A DNA stretch of 64,000 bases from Exiguobacterium chiriqhucha RW-2 (lineage in GTDB: Bacteria; Bacillota; Bacilli; Exiguobacteriales; Exiguobacteriaceae): assembly GCF_000416965.1 (NCBI RefSeq), contig NZ_ATCL01000009.1:124001-188000 (forward strand), written 5' to 3'. The notes under the pieces are model-generated. The model worked only from the letters and a program-made list of their open reading frames with translations. It was not told the origin of the DNA and did no database searches. The position numbers and the translations under genes were made by a program. Numbering within the stretch: position 1 is the first letter of the stretch; each line of letters starts with the position of its first letter. This document shows, in pieces, positions 17,543-26,060 of the stretch.

Positions 17543-18331
17543 ATGAAGGAATTACAACGACGAATCGATCAAATGATTATTCATTTAGGTGGCTATTGGC
17601 GGCCACTATCGGGGTTGGCCCGACTGCTAGAAGAAGTCGGTGAAGTCGGCGGAGCATTGTATGCGAACGACCAATCGGCGCTACGGGAAGAACTGATGGA
17701 CGTGTTCGTCATTTCGACGTGTCTGGCGAACCAGTACGCCATCACGCTTCAGCGTCAAGAGGCCGGAAATGGTCAGGAGGCGCAGGACAAGACGTACTAT
17801 CGGCTCGTTCGTGAGGCCGGGGAAGTCGGACGGATTTTAAACGCCTATGAAGGGGACAAAAAACTGAAGGCGTCCGCGACGCCGGGTTCGTTGCAGCGAC
17901 ATATCGAGGCTGTCCAACGAGCGGTCCTCGACCTTGCGTCCCAAAACGACTTTGATTTATATGCAGCGATTGGCTCACTCATCGAAGACAAGTCATCCCG
18001 GGACTTCGGACGTTTCGACCATACCCCGGACCCGATCACGGAAGCGTCGGTCCGCGCCTACGTGGCGTATGTCGAAGGACGCTATTGGGGTGGAGTAGCG
18101 GCTAAACCTTTCGAGGAGGCGAGCCGATATAGAGAGCGAGAAGGGCATTTGACGCGATTTTTAAAAATTGCCGAAGTGGAAGGGCTTGATGGATTCGTGA
18201 TCCGTCAGCCAGAGCCTCCGCTCCAAACAAACGGCTCGTTGACTGCAGCTTTCCAGCTCCCGGACTCTTTCGTGGTCGAGACCGAGCGGCATGGTGCCGA
18301 TTCGTTCTTGATTGTTCGAAAACAAGGGTAA
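17543..18331 (+). CDS. MazG-like protein with duplicated helical domain
   Basis: A 262-residue protein. Residues 20-70 contain a MazG-type pattern: RLLEEVGEVGGALY (ExxE) and LREELMDVFVI (ExxD), the Mg-binding residues of NTP pyrophosphohydrolases. A second, degenerate copy seems to start near residue 85 (RLVREAGEVGRIL), with its acidic second motif not clear. The C-terminal ~100 residues match nothing I know. It may hydrolyse a (d)NTP, but with a single intact half-site this is a family-level inference. No SD of quality; AGGTGATT is the best candidate. Confidence 0.65.
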   Translation: MKELQRRIDQMIIHLGGYWRPLSGLARLLEEVGEVGGALYANDQSALREELMDVFVISTCLANQYAITLQRQEAGNGQEAQDKTYYRLVREAGEVGRILNAYEGDKKLKASATPGSLQRHIEAVQRAVLDLASQNDFDLYAAIGSLIEDKSSRDFGRFDHTPDPITEASVRAYVAYVEGRYWGGVAAKPFEEASRYREREGHLTRFLKIAEVEGLDGFVIRQPEPPLQTNGSLTAAFQLPDSFVVETERHGADSFLIVRKQG

Positions 18332-18457
18332 AAACATTCCCCTTTTTTGTAAAAAGTATTCATCGTTTTTTCAAATATTTACTTTTTTAATAAAAGCAAT
18401 GTGCTACTATGAAGGTGTTGTCAGTTGCGATGCGCGTAGAAGAAAGGAATATTTTGG

Positions 18458-20401
18458 ATGAATATGAAGCTTTTTAAACTTGCCCTCATCATGATTGTCT
18501 TGTTGTTTTCAATCCAAATACCGTCAGCTGAAGCGGCTACTTTGGAAGGAGAAACAACTGTCAATCTGAATGTGCGCGCTACACCGAGCACGAACGGGAA
18601 ATTGATTCAAACGCTAAAAAAGGGAACAAAAGTAAAATATGGAACTTATAACAAAGAGTGGAGCAAAATATATTTAAACAGTCGTACGTATTATGCTTCA
18701 GCACAGTATATCAAGCGAATCGCTACACCATCTTCGACCGTAACGAAGCAAGCGGCCACTTCGACAGGCGTGACCACGGTCAACTTGAATATCCGTGTGT
18801 CCGCCCATAGCAAAGCGACTGTCTATCGGACGCTCAAAAAAGGCACGACCGTCCAATATGCGGTCCACAACTCGTCTTGGGCAAAAGTGTATATCGGCGG
18901 CAAAACGTATTATGCGGCCAAAGCATACATTGCCCCGAAAGTCGTCGCCTCGACACCGACCGTGACGAAAGAGGATGGTTATGCCAACCGATCGTTGAAG
19001 CTGTTCGGTGAACGAAATCAACGGTCGACCGTATTGAAGGTGCTTCCGGTCAAGTCGAAAGTCGTCTCGAGCAAGTACAACACGAGCTGGTCAATCGTCT
19101 ATCTCGGCAATGAGACGTTCTTCACGCCGACCGCTTGGATTACGTCGGGAGCGCCAGCCACTCCTCCGGCGACGACAAAACCGCCAGTAGTGAAAACGGA
19201 TGGTTACGCGAATCGTGAGTTGAAGCTGTTCGGTCAGCGCAATCAACGTTCAACGGTGTTGAAGGTATTGCCGATTAAGTCGAAGGTCGTCTCGAGCAAG
19301 TACAACACGAGCTGGTCGGTCGTCTATCTCGGGAACGAGACGTATTACACGCCGACAGTTGGGATCACGACGGGTGCGCCTCCGGTAGCAAAACCGCCGA
19401 TAGCGAAGCCACCGGTCATTCAAAAAGTACAAGGCTATGCGAATCGGAATGCGAACCTCTACAAGAAAACGCTTCAGTCTTCACCGGTCGCTCGCGTATT
19501 GCCGAAGTATACGACCGTGACTTACAGTAAACATAATTCGAGCTGGTCGGTCGTCTATATCGGAACGGAGACGTTCTATACGCCAACGTCTTGGCTGACG
19601 GCTGGAAAGGCCCCGGCCGCCCCTGCGGCCACGCCGAAAGGGAAAGTGTACACGAATACACCAGGAGACGTGTTGAACGTTCGGGCGAGCGCTTCGGCGA
19701 GCTCGGCGGTTCTCGGTCGCCTCGCGCACGGGACTCAAGTCGACCATTACGGTTCGGCGAACGGTTTCTATAAAATCAAGTACAATGGCCGCGATGGCTA
19801 CATCTCAACGGCTTACGCGATGACGCTTAAACCGAATGCAACGAGTGGCGCCGTCATCGTCCTCGATGCGGGCCATGGAGGCGGTGACCCGGGAGCGGTC
19901 AATGGATCACTCTATGAGAAGACGATCGTCCTCGACGTGACGAAGCGGGTCGAGACGTATCTTCGGTCGAAATATGGATATCAAGTCCGGTTAACGCGCT
20001 CGACGGACGTCTATTTGACGCTCGATCAACGCGTTCAGACCGCTAAGACACTTCGCGGCAACTTGTTCGTCAGCTTGCATACAAACGCAGCGACGACGCC
20101 TGCGGCCAAAGGGGTCGAAACATTCTATTCGTCTTATTCGGCCCATAGCGCCAAGAGCCGTGTCCTGGCGACGAATATCCAATCCAACTTGATGGGGAAA
20201 ATGTCCGGGATGACGAACCGTGGCGTCAAGACGGCCAACTATTATGTCATCAGTTATAATACGATGCCATCGGCCCTCGTCGAACTCGGCTTCATTTCAT
20301 CTCCGCAAGACGTCACACATTTACGAAATAACACCTCACGTCAACGGATGGCGGAAGGTGTCGCAGAAGGAATTGCCCAATACGTACGCGCTTATCATTA
20401 A
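18458..20401 (+). CDS. Secreted N-acetylmuramoyl-L-alanine amidase with six SH3-like repeats
   Basis: A 647-residue exported cell-wall hydrolase. Signal peptide residues 1-26 (ends SAEA). Six bacterial SH3-like repeats follow at about 30-90, 100-160, 173-230, 248-305, 326-385 and 395-457; repeats 3 and 4 are nearly identical. Pro/Ala/Thr linkers join them. The catalytic Amidase_3 domain (about 463-645) has Zn ligands in VIVLDAGHGGGDPGA, the Glu in SLYEKTI, and HTN in FVSLHTNA; the catalytic Glu is in ALVELGFIS. It cleaves the lactyl-amide bond between MurNAc and the stem peptide. AAAGGA lies 9 nt before the ATG. Single gene with a strong terminator. Confidence 0.94.
   Translation: MNMKLFKLALIMIVLLFSIQIPSAEAATLEGETTVNLNVRATPSTNGKLIQTLKKGTKVKYGTYNKEWSKIYLNSRTYYASAQYIKRIATPSSTVTKQAATSTGVTTVNLNIRVSAHSKATVYRTLKKGTTVQYAVHNSSWAKVYIGGKTYYAAKAYIAPKVVASTPTVTKEDGYANRSLKLFGERNQRSTVLKVLPVKSKVVSSKYNTSWSIVYLGNETFFTPTAWITSGAPATPPATTKPPVVKTDGYANRELKLFGQRNQRSTVLKVLPIKSKVVSSKYNTSWSVVYLGNETYYTPTVGITTGAPPVAKPPIAKPPVIQKVQGYANRNANLYKKTLQSSPVARVLPKYTTVTYSKHNSSWSVVYIGTETFYTPTSWLTAGKAPAAPAATPKGKVYTNTPGDVLNVRASASASSAVLGRLAHGTQVDHYGSANGFYKIKYNGRDGYISTAYAMTLKPNATSGAVIVLDAGHGGGDPGAVNGSLYEKTIVLDVTKRVETYLRSKYGYQVRLTRSTDVYLTLDQRVQTAKTLRGNLFVSLHTNAATTPAAKGVETFYSSYSAHSAKSRVLATNIQSNLMGKMSGMTNRGVKTANYYVISYNTMPSALVELGFISSPQDVTHLRNNTSRQRMAEGVAEGIAQYVRAYH
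18973..19364 (+). repeat. Tandem duplication inside the amidase gene
   Basis: About 166-bp units at 18973-19138 and 19199-19364 encode SH3 repeats 3 and 4. A 32-nt block (19056-19087 region and its copy) is identical; the rest differs mostly at silent sites. It indicates a recent internal duplication. Confidence 0.8.
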
Positions 20402-20417
20402 GCTTCATCCATTATAA

Positions 20418-20451
20418 AAATCCCCCGACTCACGATGAGTCGGGGGATTTT
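20418..20451. terminator. Bidirectional terminator between amidase and nrdF
   Basis: CCCCCGACTC / GAGTCGGGGG with ACGAT loop; A-rich left and T-rich right flanks serve both strands. Confidence 0.9.
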
Positions 20452-20455
20452 GTGC

Positions 20456-21496
20456 TTACAGGTCGTCGAAGCCGTTGGCGTCGGTGACTTTCGCGTACGA
20501 ACGTGATTTTTGTTCGAAGAAGTCTGACTTGGTCGCGTTCAATGAATCATCTGAATAAGCGCGAATCCAAGGCATGACATCCTCATTGAACCCTTCATAC
20601 AGATCGTTCAAGCCGATGACACGGAGACGCTTGTTGGCGAGATATTTGACGTAGTCGCGCATCTCGCTGACGTCGAGTCCATCGAGATCACGCAACACAT
20701 ACTCACACCATTCGATTTCAAGGTCGACGGCTTCCGCCATCGTGTCGTAGACGAACTGACTGAAGCTACCGTCCGCGTCAATCTCCGGATTTTCCGTCAA
20801 GACGGCCCGGAGCAACTGGCTGACGAAATAGGAGTGCTGCATCTCGTCGCGCTGGATGTAACTGATCATCGTCGACGTGCCGACCATCTTCTGATGGCGC
20901 GCCAAGTTATAGAAGTAGGCGAAACCGGAATAGAAGTTGATGCCTTCGAGAATGATTGAGGCGACGAGCGATTTGGCAAACGTCTCGGCCGTTTGATCGG
21001 CGCGGAAGTCCTCATATAAGTCCAAGATGAATTGATTGCGTTTCATGACCATCTCATCGTCCTTGGCGATATCGAAAATACGATTTTGTTCGCTGAGCGG
21101 GACGAGGCTCGAGAGGACGTAGCTATACGATTGGTTATGCACGACTTCTTGTTGGGCGATGACGGCGAGCACGGCGTGCACCGACGAGTCGGATGAGAAC
21201 ATTGATGACTCGAGGATGTAACGCGTCTGCACCGAGTCAAGGATTGACAGCAGACCGATGATGCGTTTGAAGGCATCCTGCTCGCGCTCCGTCAACTGTG
21301 GCCATTGCTGCATGTCTTTGGACATCGAAATCTCATCCGGGATCCAAAAGTTCGAGAGCAGTTGCTTATAGATGGTATAAAACTGTGGATAGGCGATGTC
21401 GTTCCAATTCACGATGGAACTCGTCTCGCCCCCGATAATGGCTGTCGCCCGGTTAGGATGTTTGGGCGACAGTAGTTTGATCTTTTGAATGTTCAT
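20456..21496 (-). CDS. nrdF: Class I ribonucleotide reductase small (radical) subunit
   Basis: A 346-residue ferritin-like subunit that houses the dimetal-tyrosyl radical. Metal ligands are seen in LLSILDSVQ (Asp), AQQEVVHNQSY (Glu and His), ILEGINFYSGF (Glu) and IQRDEMQHSYF (Glu, His); the radical Tyr is in VVHNQSYSY. The C-terminal tail ends NGFDDL, the docking tail for the large subunit. The second ATG was preferred as AAGGAG is 9 nt before it and only 3 nt before the first. Last gene of nrdE-flavodoxin-nrdF, overlapping the flavodoxin gene by 44 nt. Confidence 0.94.
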   Translation of the reverse strand: MNIQKIKLLSPKHPNRATAIIGGETSSIVNWNDIAYPQFYTIYKQLLSNFWIPDEISMSKDMQQWPQLTEREQDAFKRIIGLLSILDSVQTRYILESSMFSSDSSVHAVLAVIAQQEVVHNQSYSYVLSSLVPLSEQNRIFDIAKDDEMVMKRNQFILDLYEDFRADQTAETFAKSLVASIILEGINFYSGFAYFYNLARHQKMVGTSTMISYIQRDEMQHSYFVSQLLRAVLTENPEIDADGSFSQFVYDTMAEAVDLEIEWCEYVLRDLDGLDVSEMRDYVKYLANKRLRVIGLNDLYEGFNEDVMPWIRAYSDDSLNATKSDFFEQKSRSYAKVTDANGFDDL

Positions 21497-21959
21497 GGAC
21501 ATATACTCCTTCTTCGGCGTTTCTAGCCAACCGTTCGGCCCAATGACGGACGTTGTACGGTTGATTGCGCGGTGATTGCTCGATTTTCAACGTTTCACCG
21601 GCGAGGGGGATCCCGTATTTCGAAAGGTGGTACGCCATCTCATCGACCGCTCGACAGAAGTGGACGAACATCTTGTCCCCGGTCCCGAATACGGCGGCTT
21701 GGCGAAGCGGCACGTCGAGCTCTTTCAAGACGAGCCGGAACGTGTCTTTCATCTCGTCCGGCAAGACGCCGTCGGCCCACGTGTACGATCCGAAATAGAC
21801 GAGGTCGTACGTGGCGAGCGATCGGGCTTCGCGATGGCCGATGCGGTCCGCCTCGAACAAGACGACGCGGTCGCCCCGATTAACGTGGCTTTCCTGAATC
21901 AGCTCGGCGACTTCTTCTGTATTCCCACTCATGGAACTATAGACGATGGCGATGTGCAT
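21453..21959 (-). CDS. Flavodoxin encoded between nrdE and nrdF
   Basis: A 168-residue flavodoxin. FMN phosphate loop IVYSSMSGNTEEVAELI (residue 4 on), FMN-flanking GSYTWADGVLPDEM near residue 58 and FGTGDKMFVHFCRAVDEM near residue 92 are classic long-type short-chain features. NrdI proteins are shorter and lack these loops, so this is a true flavodoxin in the position where class Ib operons carry nrdI. It may donate electrons for cofactor assembly of the small subunit, possibly reduced by the YumC-type reductase; that is inference. AAAGGTGG precedes the start. Confidence 0.88.
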   Translation of the reverse strand: MHIAIVYSSMSGNTEEVAELIQESHVNRGDRVVLFEADRIGHREARSLATYDLVYFGSYTWADGVLPDEMKDTFRLVLKELDVPLRQAAVFGTGDKMFVHFCRAVDEMAYHLSKYGIPLAGETLKIEQSPRNQPYNVRHWAERLARNAEEGVYVHEHSKDQTTVAQTS

Positions 21960-21988
21960 GGTTGTTCCCACCTTTCTGTTACGTGACG

Positions 21989-24256
21989 TTATGAAGCACA
22001 CGATTCACATTCGTCGACTTCAACAGTCGTCGAACGCGTGTAGTAGATTGATTTCATTCCGAGCGACCACGCCTCGAGGTGCATCGAGAGGAGTTCGGTC
22101 GCTTTGACGTCGTTTTTGACGTACAGGTTGAAGCTGATTGCTTGGTCGATGTGACGCTGGCGCGCCGCGTTTTGACGGATGCTCCAGAGTTGGTCGACTT
22201 CGAACGCTGATTTATAGAACCAGTTCGTCTCCGAGTTGAGGTCAGGGACCGTCACCGGAATCTTATAGTTTTTCTTCTCTTCCGAGTAGACCTTCTTATA
22301 GACCGGGTCGATTGACGCGGTGCTGCCAGCGATGATGGCCGTCGACGAGTTCGGAGCGACCGCCATCATATAGGCGTTGCGGACACCGTTTTGATGGACC
22401 GCTGCGGCGAGACCGTCCCAATCGAGTTCGTCGTGTGAGCGATAGTTGCGGCGCTTGAAGTACTCACCCGTGTGCCATTCCGATCCTTCGAAGACCCCGA
22501 ACGCGCCTTTTTCTTTGGCGAGTTCCATCGAGGCTTGAATCGTCAAGTAGGCGATTTTCTCGTACAGCTTCTCCGCGTATTGGACGGCATCGACCGATTC
22601 CCAACGGATGCCTTCAAGTGCGAGCAAGTGATGCCAGCCGAACGTACCGAGTCCGACGGCGCGGTATTTCTGGTTCGTGATCATCGCTTGTGGCACTTCG
22701 ATCGTGTTCAAGTCGATGACGTTATCGAGCATCCGCATTTGAATCGGGATGAGTCGCTCGAGGACGTCCGATTTGACGGCCCGGGCGAGGGCGATTGAGC
22801 TCAAGTTACAGACGACGAAGTCACCAGGGGTCTTCGTAATGACGATTTTTCCGTCTTCCGTGTACTCTTCATCGATTGTCGTCGGCGACATGTTTTGCGC
22901 GATCTCTGAGCAGAGGTTCGAGCTGTAAATCATGCCGGCGTGTTTGTTCGGGTTGGCGCGGTTCACGGCGTCGCGGAAGAACATGTAAGGAGTTCCTGTC
23001 TCGAGCTGTGAGCGCATATACCGTTTGACGAGGTCGATGGCCGGTACCGTGACGCGAGTCAGTTCAGGCGTATTGACGCACGCCATATATTTCTCCGTGA
23101 ATGAACCGCCGTTCTCTGTCTCATCATAGAAGTCTTCGAGGCTGAAGCCCATGACCGTCCGGATCTCGTGCGGGTCGAACAAGTGCCAGTCACCGCGGGC
23201 TTCGACCGTACGCATGAACAAGTCTGGCAAACAGACGCCCGTGAACAAATCGTGGGTCCGGAGACGCTCGTCCCCGTTATTCAATTTCGCATCGAGGAAC
23301 TCGAAGATGTCCTTATGCCAAATGTCGAGGTAGACGGCAATCGAGCCTTGACGCATGCCGAGCTGGTCGACCGAGACGGCCGTGTTGTTCAACTGTTTCA
23401 TCCAAGGGAGCGCGCCGCTCGAGACACCTTTGAAGCCTTTGATGTCACTGCCGCGTGAGCGGATCTTGCCGAGATAGACGCCGATCCCGCCGCCGCCTTT
23501 CGAGAGCGTGGCCACGTCCGTGTTCGAATCGTAGATGCCGCGGAGTGAGTCATCGACCGTATCGATGAAGCATGAGCTGAGCTGCCCGTACGATTTCCCG
23601 GCGTTCGAGAGCGTCGGTGTGGCAACCGTCATATAGAGATTCGAGAGTGCCCAGTACGCTTCTTCGACGAGTTTGACGCGCTGGTCGGCATTCTCCTTTT
23701 GCATGAGCGTCATGGCGATGACCATGAACCGCTCTTGCGGTAACTCGTATAGGTTCTTGACATGGTCACGGCCGAGATAACGGTCCGACAACGTCCGGAG
23801 ACCGATGTAAGTGAACATGCGGTCGCGTGACGGGTCAATCAACGTCTCCAAGTAGGCAATGTCTTCTTTTGAGTACGTATCGAGTAGGGCCGACGTGAAG
23901 ATGCCTTTTGTCGTGAGCGTCTCAATCATCGGATAGAGCGCACCGTAACGCATCGAGGCGTCATAGCCACGGTTTCGTGCCGCTTCTAAATAGAGGCGGT
24001 TTAAGTACATCTCAGTGGCAACGAACGTCCAGTCCGGCTCTTCTGCCTGCAACATGTCGAGGGCGTGCATCGTCAAGAGTTCATATACTACATCTTGTGT
24101 CAGTGTCTTTCCTTCGAGCGCCCGAATGGCCCGTTCTTCATATCGTTCAACACTGAGTTGTGGGTAGCGTTGTTTAAGGGATTGGATCAATGTCGAGACG
24201 TCAGCGAGCGTTGGCGTCGCAGCCAACAGCGTCTCGTGGTGGATAGGGGATGTCAA
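21989..24256 (-). CDS. nrdE: Class I ribonucleotide reductase large (catalytic) subunit
   Basis: A 755-residue alpha subunit that reduces ribonucleoside diphosphates. Active-site Cys residues lie in GQLSSCFIDTVDDS, SSNLCSEI (with NLCSE the radical Cys block) and DFVVCNLSSIAL; the radical-transfer Tyr pair is in KSIYYTRS, and the C-terminal redox pair is CESCAS. The start is TTG at 24254-24256, with AAGGAG 8 nt upstream; the open frame extends 44 codons further but has no start signals and covers the promoter. First gene of the operon, under NrdR boxes. Confidence 0.95.
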   Translation of the reverse strand: MTSPIHHETLLAATPTLADVSTLIQSLKQRYPQLSVERYEERAIRALEGKTLTQDVVYELLTMHALDMLQAEEPDWTFVATEMYLNRLYLEAARNRGYDASMRYGALYPMIETLTTKGIFTSALLDTYSKEDIAYLETLIDPSRDRMFTYIGLRTLSDRYLGRDHVKNLYELPQERFMVIAMTLMQKENADQRVKLVEEAYWALSNLYMTVATPTLSNAGKSYGQLSSCFIDTVDDSLRGIYDSNTDVATLSKGGGGIGVYLGKIRSRGSDIKGFKGVSSGALPWMKQLNNTAVSVDQLGMRQGSIAVYLDIWHKDIFEFLDAKLNNGDERLRTHDLFTGVCLPDLFMRTVEARGDWHLFDPHEIRTVMGFSLEDFYDETENGGSFTEKYMACVNTPELTRVTVPAIDLVKRYMRSQLETGTPYMFFRDAVNRANPNKHAGMIYSSNLCSEIAQNMSPTTIDEEYTEDGKIVITKTPGDFVVCNLSSIALARAVKSDVLERLIPIQMRMLDNVIDLNTIEVPQAMITNQKYRAVGLGTFGWHHLLALEGIRWESVDAVQYAEKLYEKIAYLTIQASMELAKEKGAFGVFEGSEWHTGEYFKRRNYRSHDELDWDGLAAAVHQNGVRNAYMMAVAPNSSTAIIAGSTASIDPVYKKVYSEEKKNYKIPVTVPDLNSETNWFYKSAFEVDQLWSIRQNAARQRHIDQAISFNLYVKNDVKATELLSMHLEAWSLGMKSIYYTRSTTVEVDECESCAS

Positions 24257-24351
24257 AACGATCACTCCTTCTTCGGATGTAGATATTATAAAGGTATAGC
24301 GGAACTTGTCCGATACGACGTCAATGTGAGCGGAACGTGATAAATATCCGT

Positions 24352-24408
24352 TAACTATATATTGACGTTTTCTTGTCTTTTTAATCATAAATCACCTATA
24401 TTTAGTTT
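24352..24408 (-). promoter_or_regulatory. Pair of NrdR boxes upstream of nrdE
   Basis: TAACTATATATTGACG (24352-24367) and CACCTATATTTAGTTT (24393-24408) fit the NrdR box core CTATATATWG. Their starts are 41 bp apart, about four helical turns. The second box fills the spacer of the promoter listed at 24384-24413, a position suited to repression by the ATP/dATP-sensing repressor NrdR. Confidence 0.75.
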
Positions 24409-24413
24409 TGCAA
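24384..24413 (-). promoter_or_regulatory. Sigma-A promoter of the nrd operon
   Basis: Minus strand: TTGCAA (24408-24413), 18-nt spacer, TATGAT (24384-24389). Confidence 0.6.
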
Positions 24414-24636
24414 TCTTAACATTCGGCAAACTGCAGACGCTTGAATTACTTTTACTCAAAAACGGCGCTGTCATCCGATTTGAGATGAGATTTGAGATAG
24501 AAAAAAGTTTGAGCGACGGTTAAACGACAGCACATTCATTTTTATGTAAGCGGTCAATCGAGAAGCGAACGACCTCATTCGGCAGTCGCCTTCGTTGTTT
24601 TTTGAGAAAATCCTGCTTCTTTTCACTGTTGATTCA
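24414..24636. other. Gene-free spacer between nrdE promoter and third NrdR box
   Basis: No convincing gene in about 220 nt. On the plus strand an imperfect hairpin (AACGA 24568-24572 / TCGTT 24592-24596, inner GGC-AGTC-GCC) is followed by T6 at 24598, and could end a short transcript. A 90-codon minus-strand frame here has no ribosome binding site and unlikely composition. Confidence 0.4.
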
Positions 24637-24652
24637 TTACTATATATAGTGG
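24637..24652 (+). promoter_or_regulatory. Third NrdR-like box
   Basis: TTACTATATATAGTGG has a perfect CTATATATAG core. It lies 230 bp from the other pair and 114 nt before the DUF1871 gene; no partner box is found 31 or 41 bp away. Confidence 0.5.
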
Positions 24653-24765
24653 TCGCTTGTTTTTGAAAACGAGGGAAAATCGAACGCTCACTAGCATCGG
24701 ATTGAAAAGTGAGGTAGATTGAGGGAGTACGATTTGAAATCAAGGTAAAAAGAAGGGTTTAACAA

Positions 24766-24999
24766 ATGAGAGCAGAAGACTTATTATTAGCATGGGACCC
24801 ACTCGGTTACGGGCTTGGGTCGTATGGACCAGAGTTTGATGATATCGCCTTGGCGCTCATCCACATCGACACGATCGATGAGTTGGATGAAACGATTCGC
24901 CGGATTTTGACAGACGCGTTCGGCGACTGTCCGACCGAATCGGAAACACGGGCCATGGCGGCACACTTACTCGCGTCTTCAGAATCTTGTCACTTATAA
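24766..24999 (+). CDS. DUF1871-like small protein
   Basis: A 77-residue acidic protein beginning MRAEDLLLAWDPLGYGLGS; the WDP(L/F)G(Y/I)G opening is the DUF1871 (YugE-like) pattern. B. subtilis yugE lies close to alaR-alaT, as here, which supports the match. Function is unknown. AAGAAGGGT precedes the ATG. The next gene begins 12 nt after its stop, so it probably heads the run to alaT. Confidence 0.75.
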   Translation: MRAEDLLLAWDPLGYGLGSYGPEFDDIALALIHIDTIDELDETIRRILTDAFGDCPTESETRAMAAHLLASSESCHL

Positions 25000-25011
25000 G
25001 GGGGAACCACG

Positions 25012-25260
25012 ATGTTACGTATCGATCCAACACCGAATCCAAATGCAATGAAAATCACACTTCCTGAGAACGTCTTCGGCGCGAAAAGCCAAAGCGTAAA
25101 AGCTGGCGAAGAGACGGACCAACCGCTTCTCGCGAAACTCGTCGCCATCGAAGGCGTGGAGAGCGTATTCGCCTATGGCGATTTCGTCACGGTATCAAAA
25201 GAGAATGGCGTGAGCTGGGAAACAATCTTGCCACACGTCGAAACTGCTTACCGCGGATGA
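25012..25260 (+). CDS. Nfu N-terminal-domain protein (stand-alone)
   Basis: An 82-residue protein consisting only of the Nfu_N/scaffold domain: RIDPTPNPNAMKITLPE at the start, ending in a VSWETILPHVE segment. The Cys-x2-Cys Fe-S domain of full Nfu proteins is absent. Such stand-alone domains are common in Bacillota and are thought to assist Fe-S protein maturation, but the role is not settled. GGGGGAACC precedes the ATG; the stop overlaps the next start (ATGA). Confidence 0.85.
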   Translation: MLRIDPTPNPNAMKITLPENVFGAKSQSVKAGEETDQPLLAKLVAIEGVESVFAYGDFVTVSKENGVSWETILPHVETAYRG

Positions 25261-26057
25261 ACCCGCTCGTTTCCATCGTCATCCCGGTCTATTCACGGGA
25301 GACAGAATTGACCGAACTGCTGGAAAGCCTGGTCGTCCAGACGTTTCAACAGTTCGAAGTACTTGTAATCAATAATGACGGGCCGCCAAAACAGCATCTT
25401 TTGGCGCCTTTTTTGAATCGATTGTCGATTCGTTATATCGAACTTGGCGAGAACCATCACGTCAAAGCCCGCAATCTCGGCGTGCAAGAGGCGAACGGCG
25501 AGTATGTCTTGTTGCTCGACGATGACGATCTGCTCATGCCGACACATCTCGAGCAGGCGCTCGAGGACATCCGCGCGGCCGACCTCGTCTTCACGGATGC
25601 GGAACTGTTCCGCTTCATATGGGAAGACGGACGCCGACGCGTCACCGACTGGGAGGCGTTCGCCTACGACCTCGATTTGGAACGACTCCGTCAAGACTCG
25701 ACGTTCATCCCGTCCGGCACGCTGTATCGAAAACAGCTCCACGAGACGATTGGACCGTTCGACGAGGATGTCTATAACTACTGGGACTGGGATTTCATTC
25801 TACGTGTCAGCGAAGTCGGGACGATTCGGCATCCCGCGCGCGCGACCGTGCTATACGCGTTCAACGGCACGGACAATCTGTCGGCCAAACAAGATGAGAC
25901 GCGTCGTCGTTACTTTGATCGGTTCTGTCACAAGCACGGCCTCGTCAATATGGAGATGAAAAACTTCCATATCGTTCAAGCCGAGCGACGGGACTACGTG
26001 AGACAGACAGAGAGAACGTTCACAGGGGCGTTCCCCGGTAGAACGGAAGGAGAATAA
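25257..26057 (+). CDS. Family 2 glycosyltransferase
   Basis: A 266-residue GT-A-fold enzyme. VSIVIPVYSRETELTELLESL at the N terminus, the nucleotide-sugar metal site in YVLLLDDDDLLMP (near residue 85) and an acceptor-side acidic region YWDWDFILRVSE (near residue 175) are GT2 features. No membrane segment is evident, so it probably works at the inner membrane face. Donor and acceptor are unknown. It starts within the stop of the Nfu_N gene, an unusual partner, and is followed 3 nt later by alaR. Confidence 0.85.
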   Translation: MNPLVSIVIPVYSRETELTELLESLVVQTFQQFEVLVINNDGPPKQHLLAPFLNRLSIRYIELGENHHVKARNLGVQEANGEYVLLLDDDDLLMPTHLEQALEDIRAADLVFTDAELFRFIWEDGRRRVTDWEAFAYDLDLERLRQDSTFIPSGTLYRKQLHETIGPFDEDVYNYWDWDFILRVSEVGTIRHPARATVLYAFNGTDNLSAKQDETRRRYFDRFCHKHGLVNMEMKNFHIVQAERRDYVRQTERTFTGAFPGRTEGE

Positions 26058-26060
26058 ATT

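Noticed and set aside
18973-19364. CRISPR or mobile repeat
   Set aside because: The repeats are in-frame SH3 coding units inside one gene, with no regular spacers.
21453-21959. Calling the nrd operon flavoprotein NrdI
   Set aside because: It has complete flavodoxin loops and 168 residues, unlike NrdI.
24257-24388. N-terminal extension of nrdE
   Set aside because: Covers the promoter and NrdR boxes; a TTG with AAGGAG explains the start better.
24471-24743. 90-codon minus-strand frame upstream of nrdE
   Set aside because: No ribosome binding site, A/T-rich non-coding composition, and it overlaps an NrdR box.
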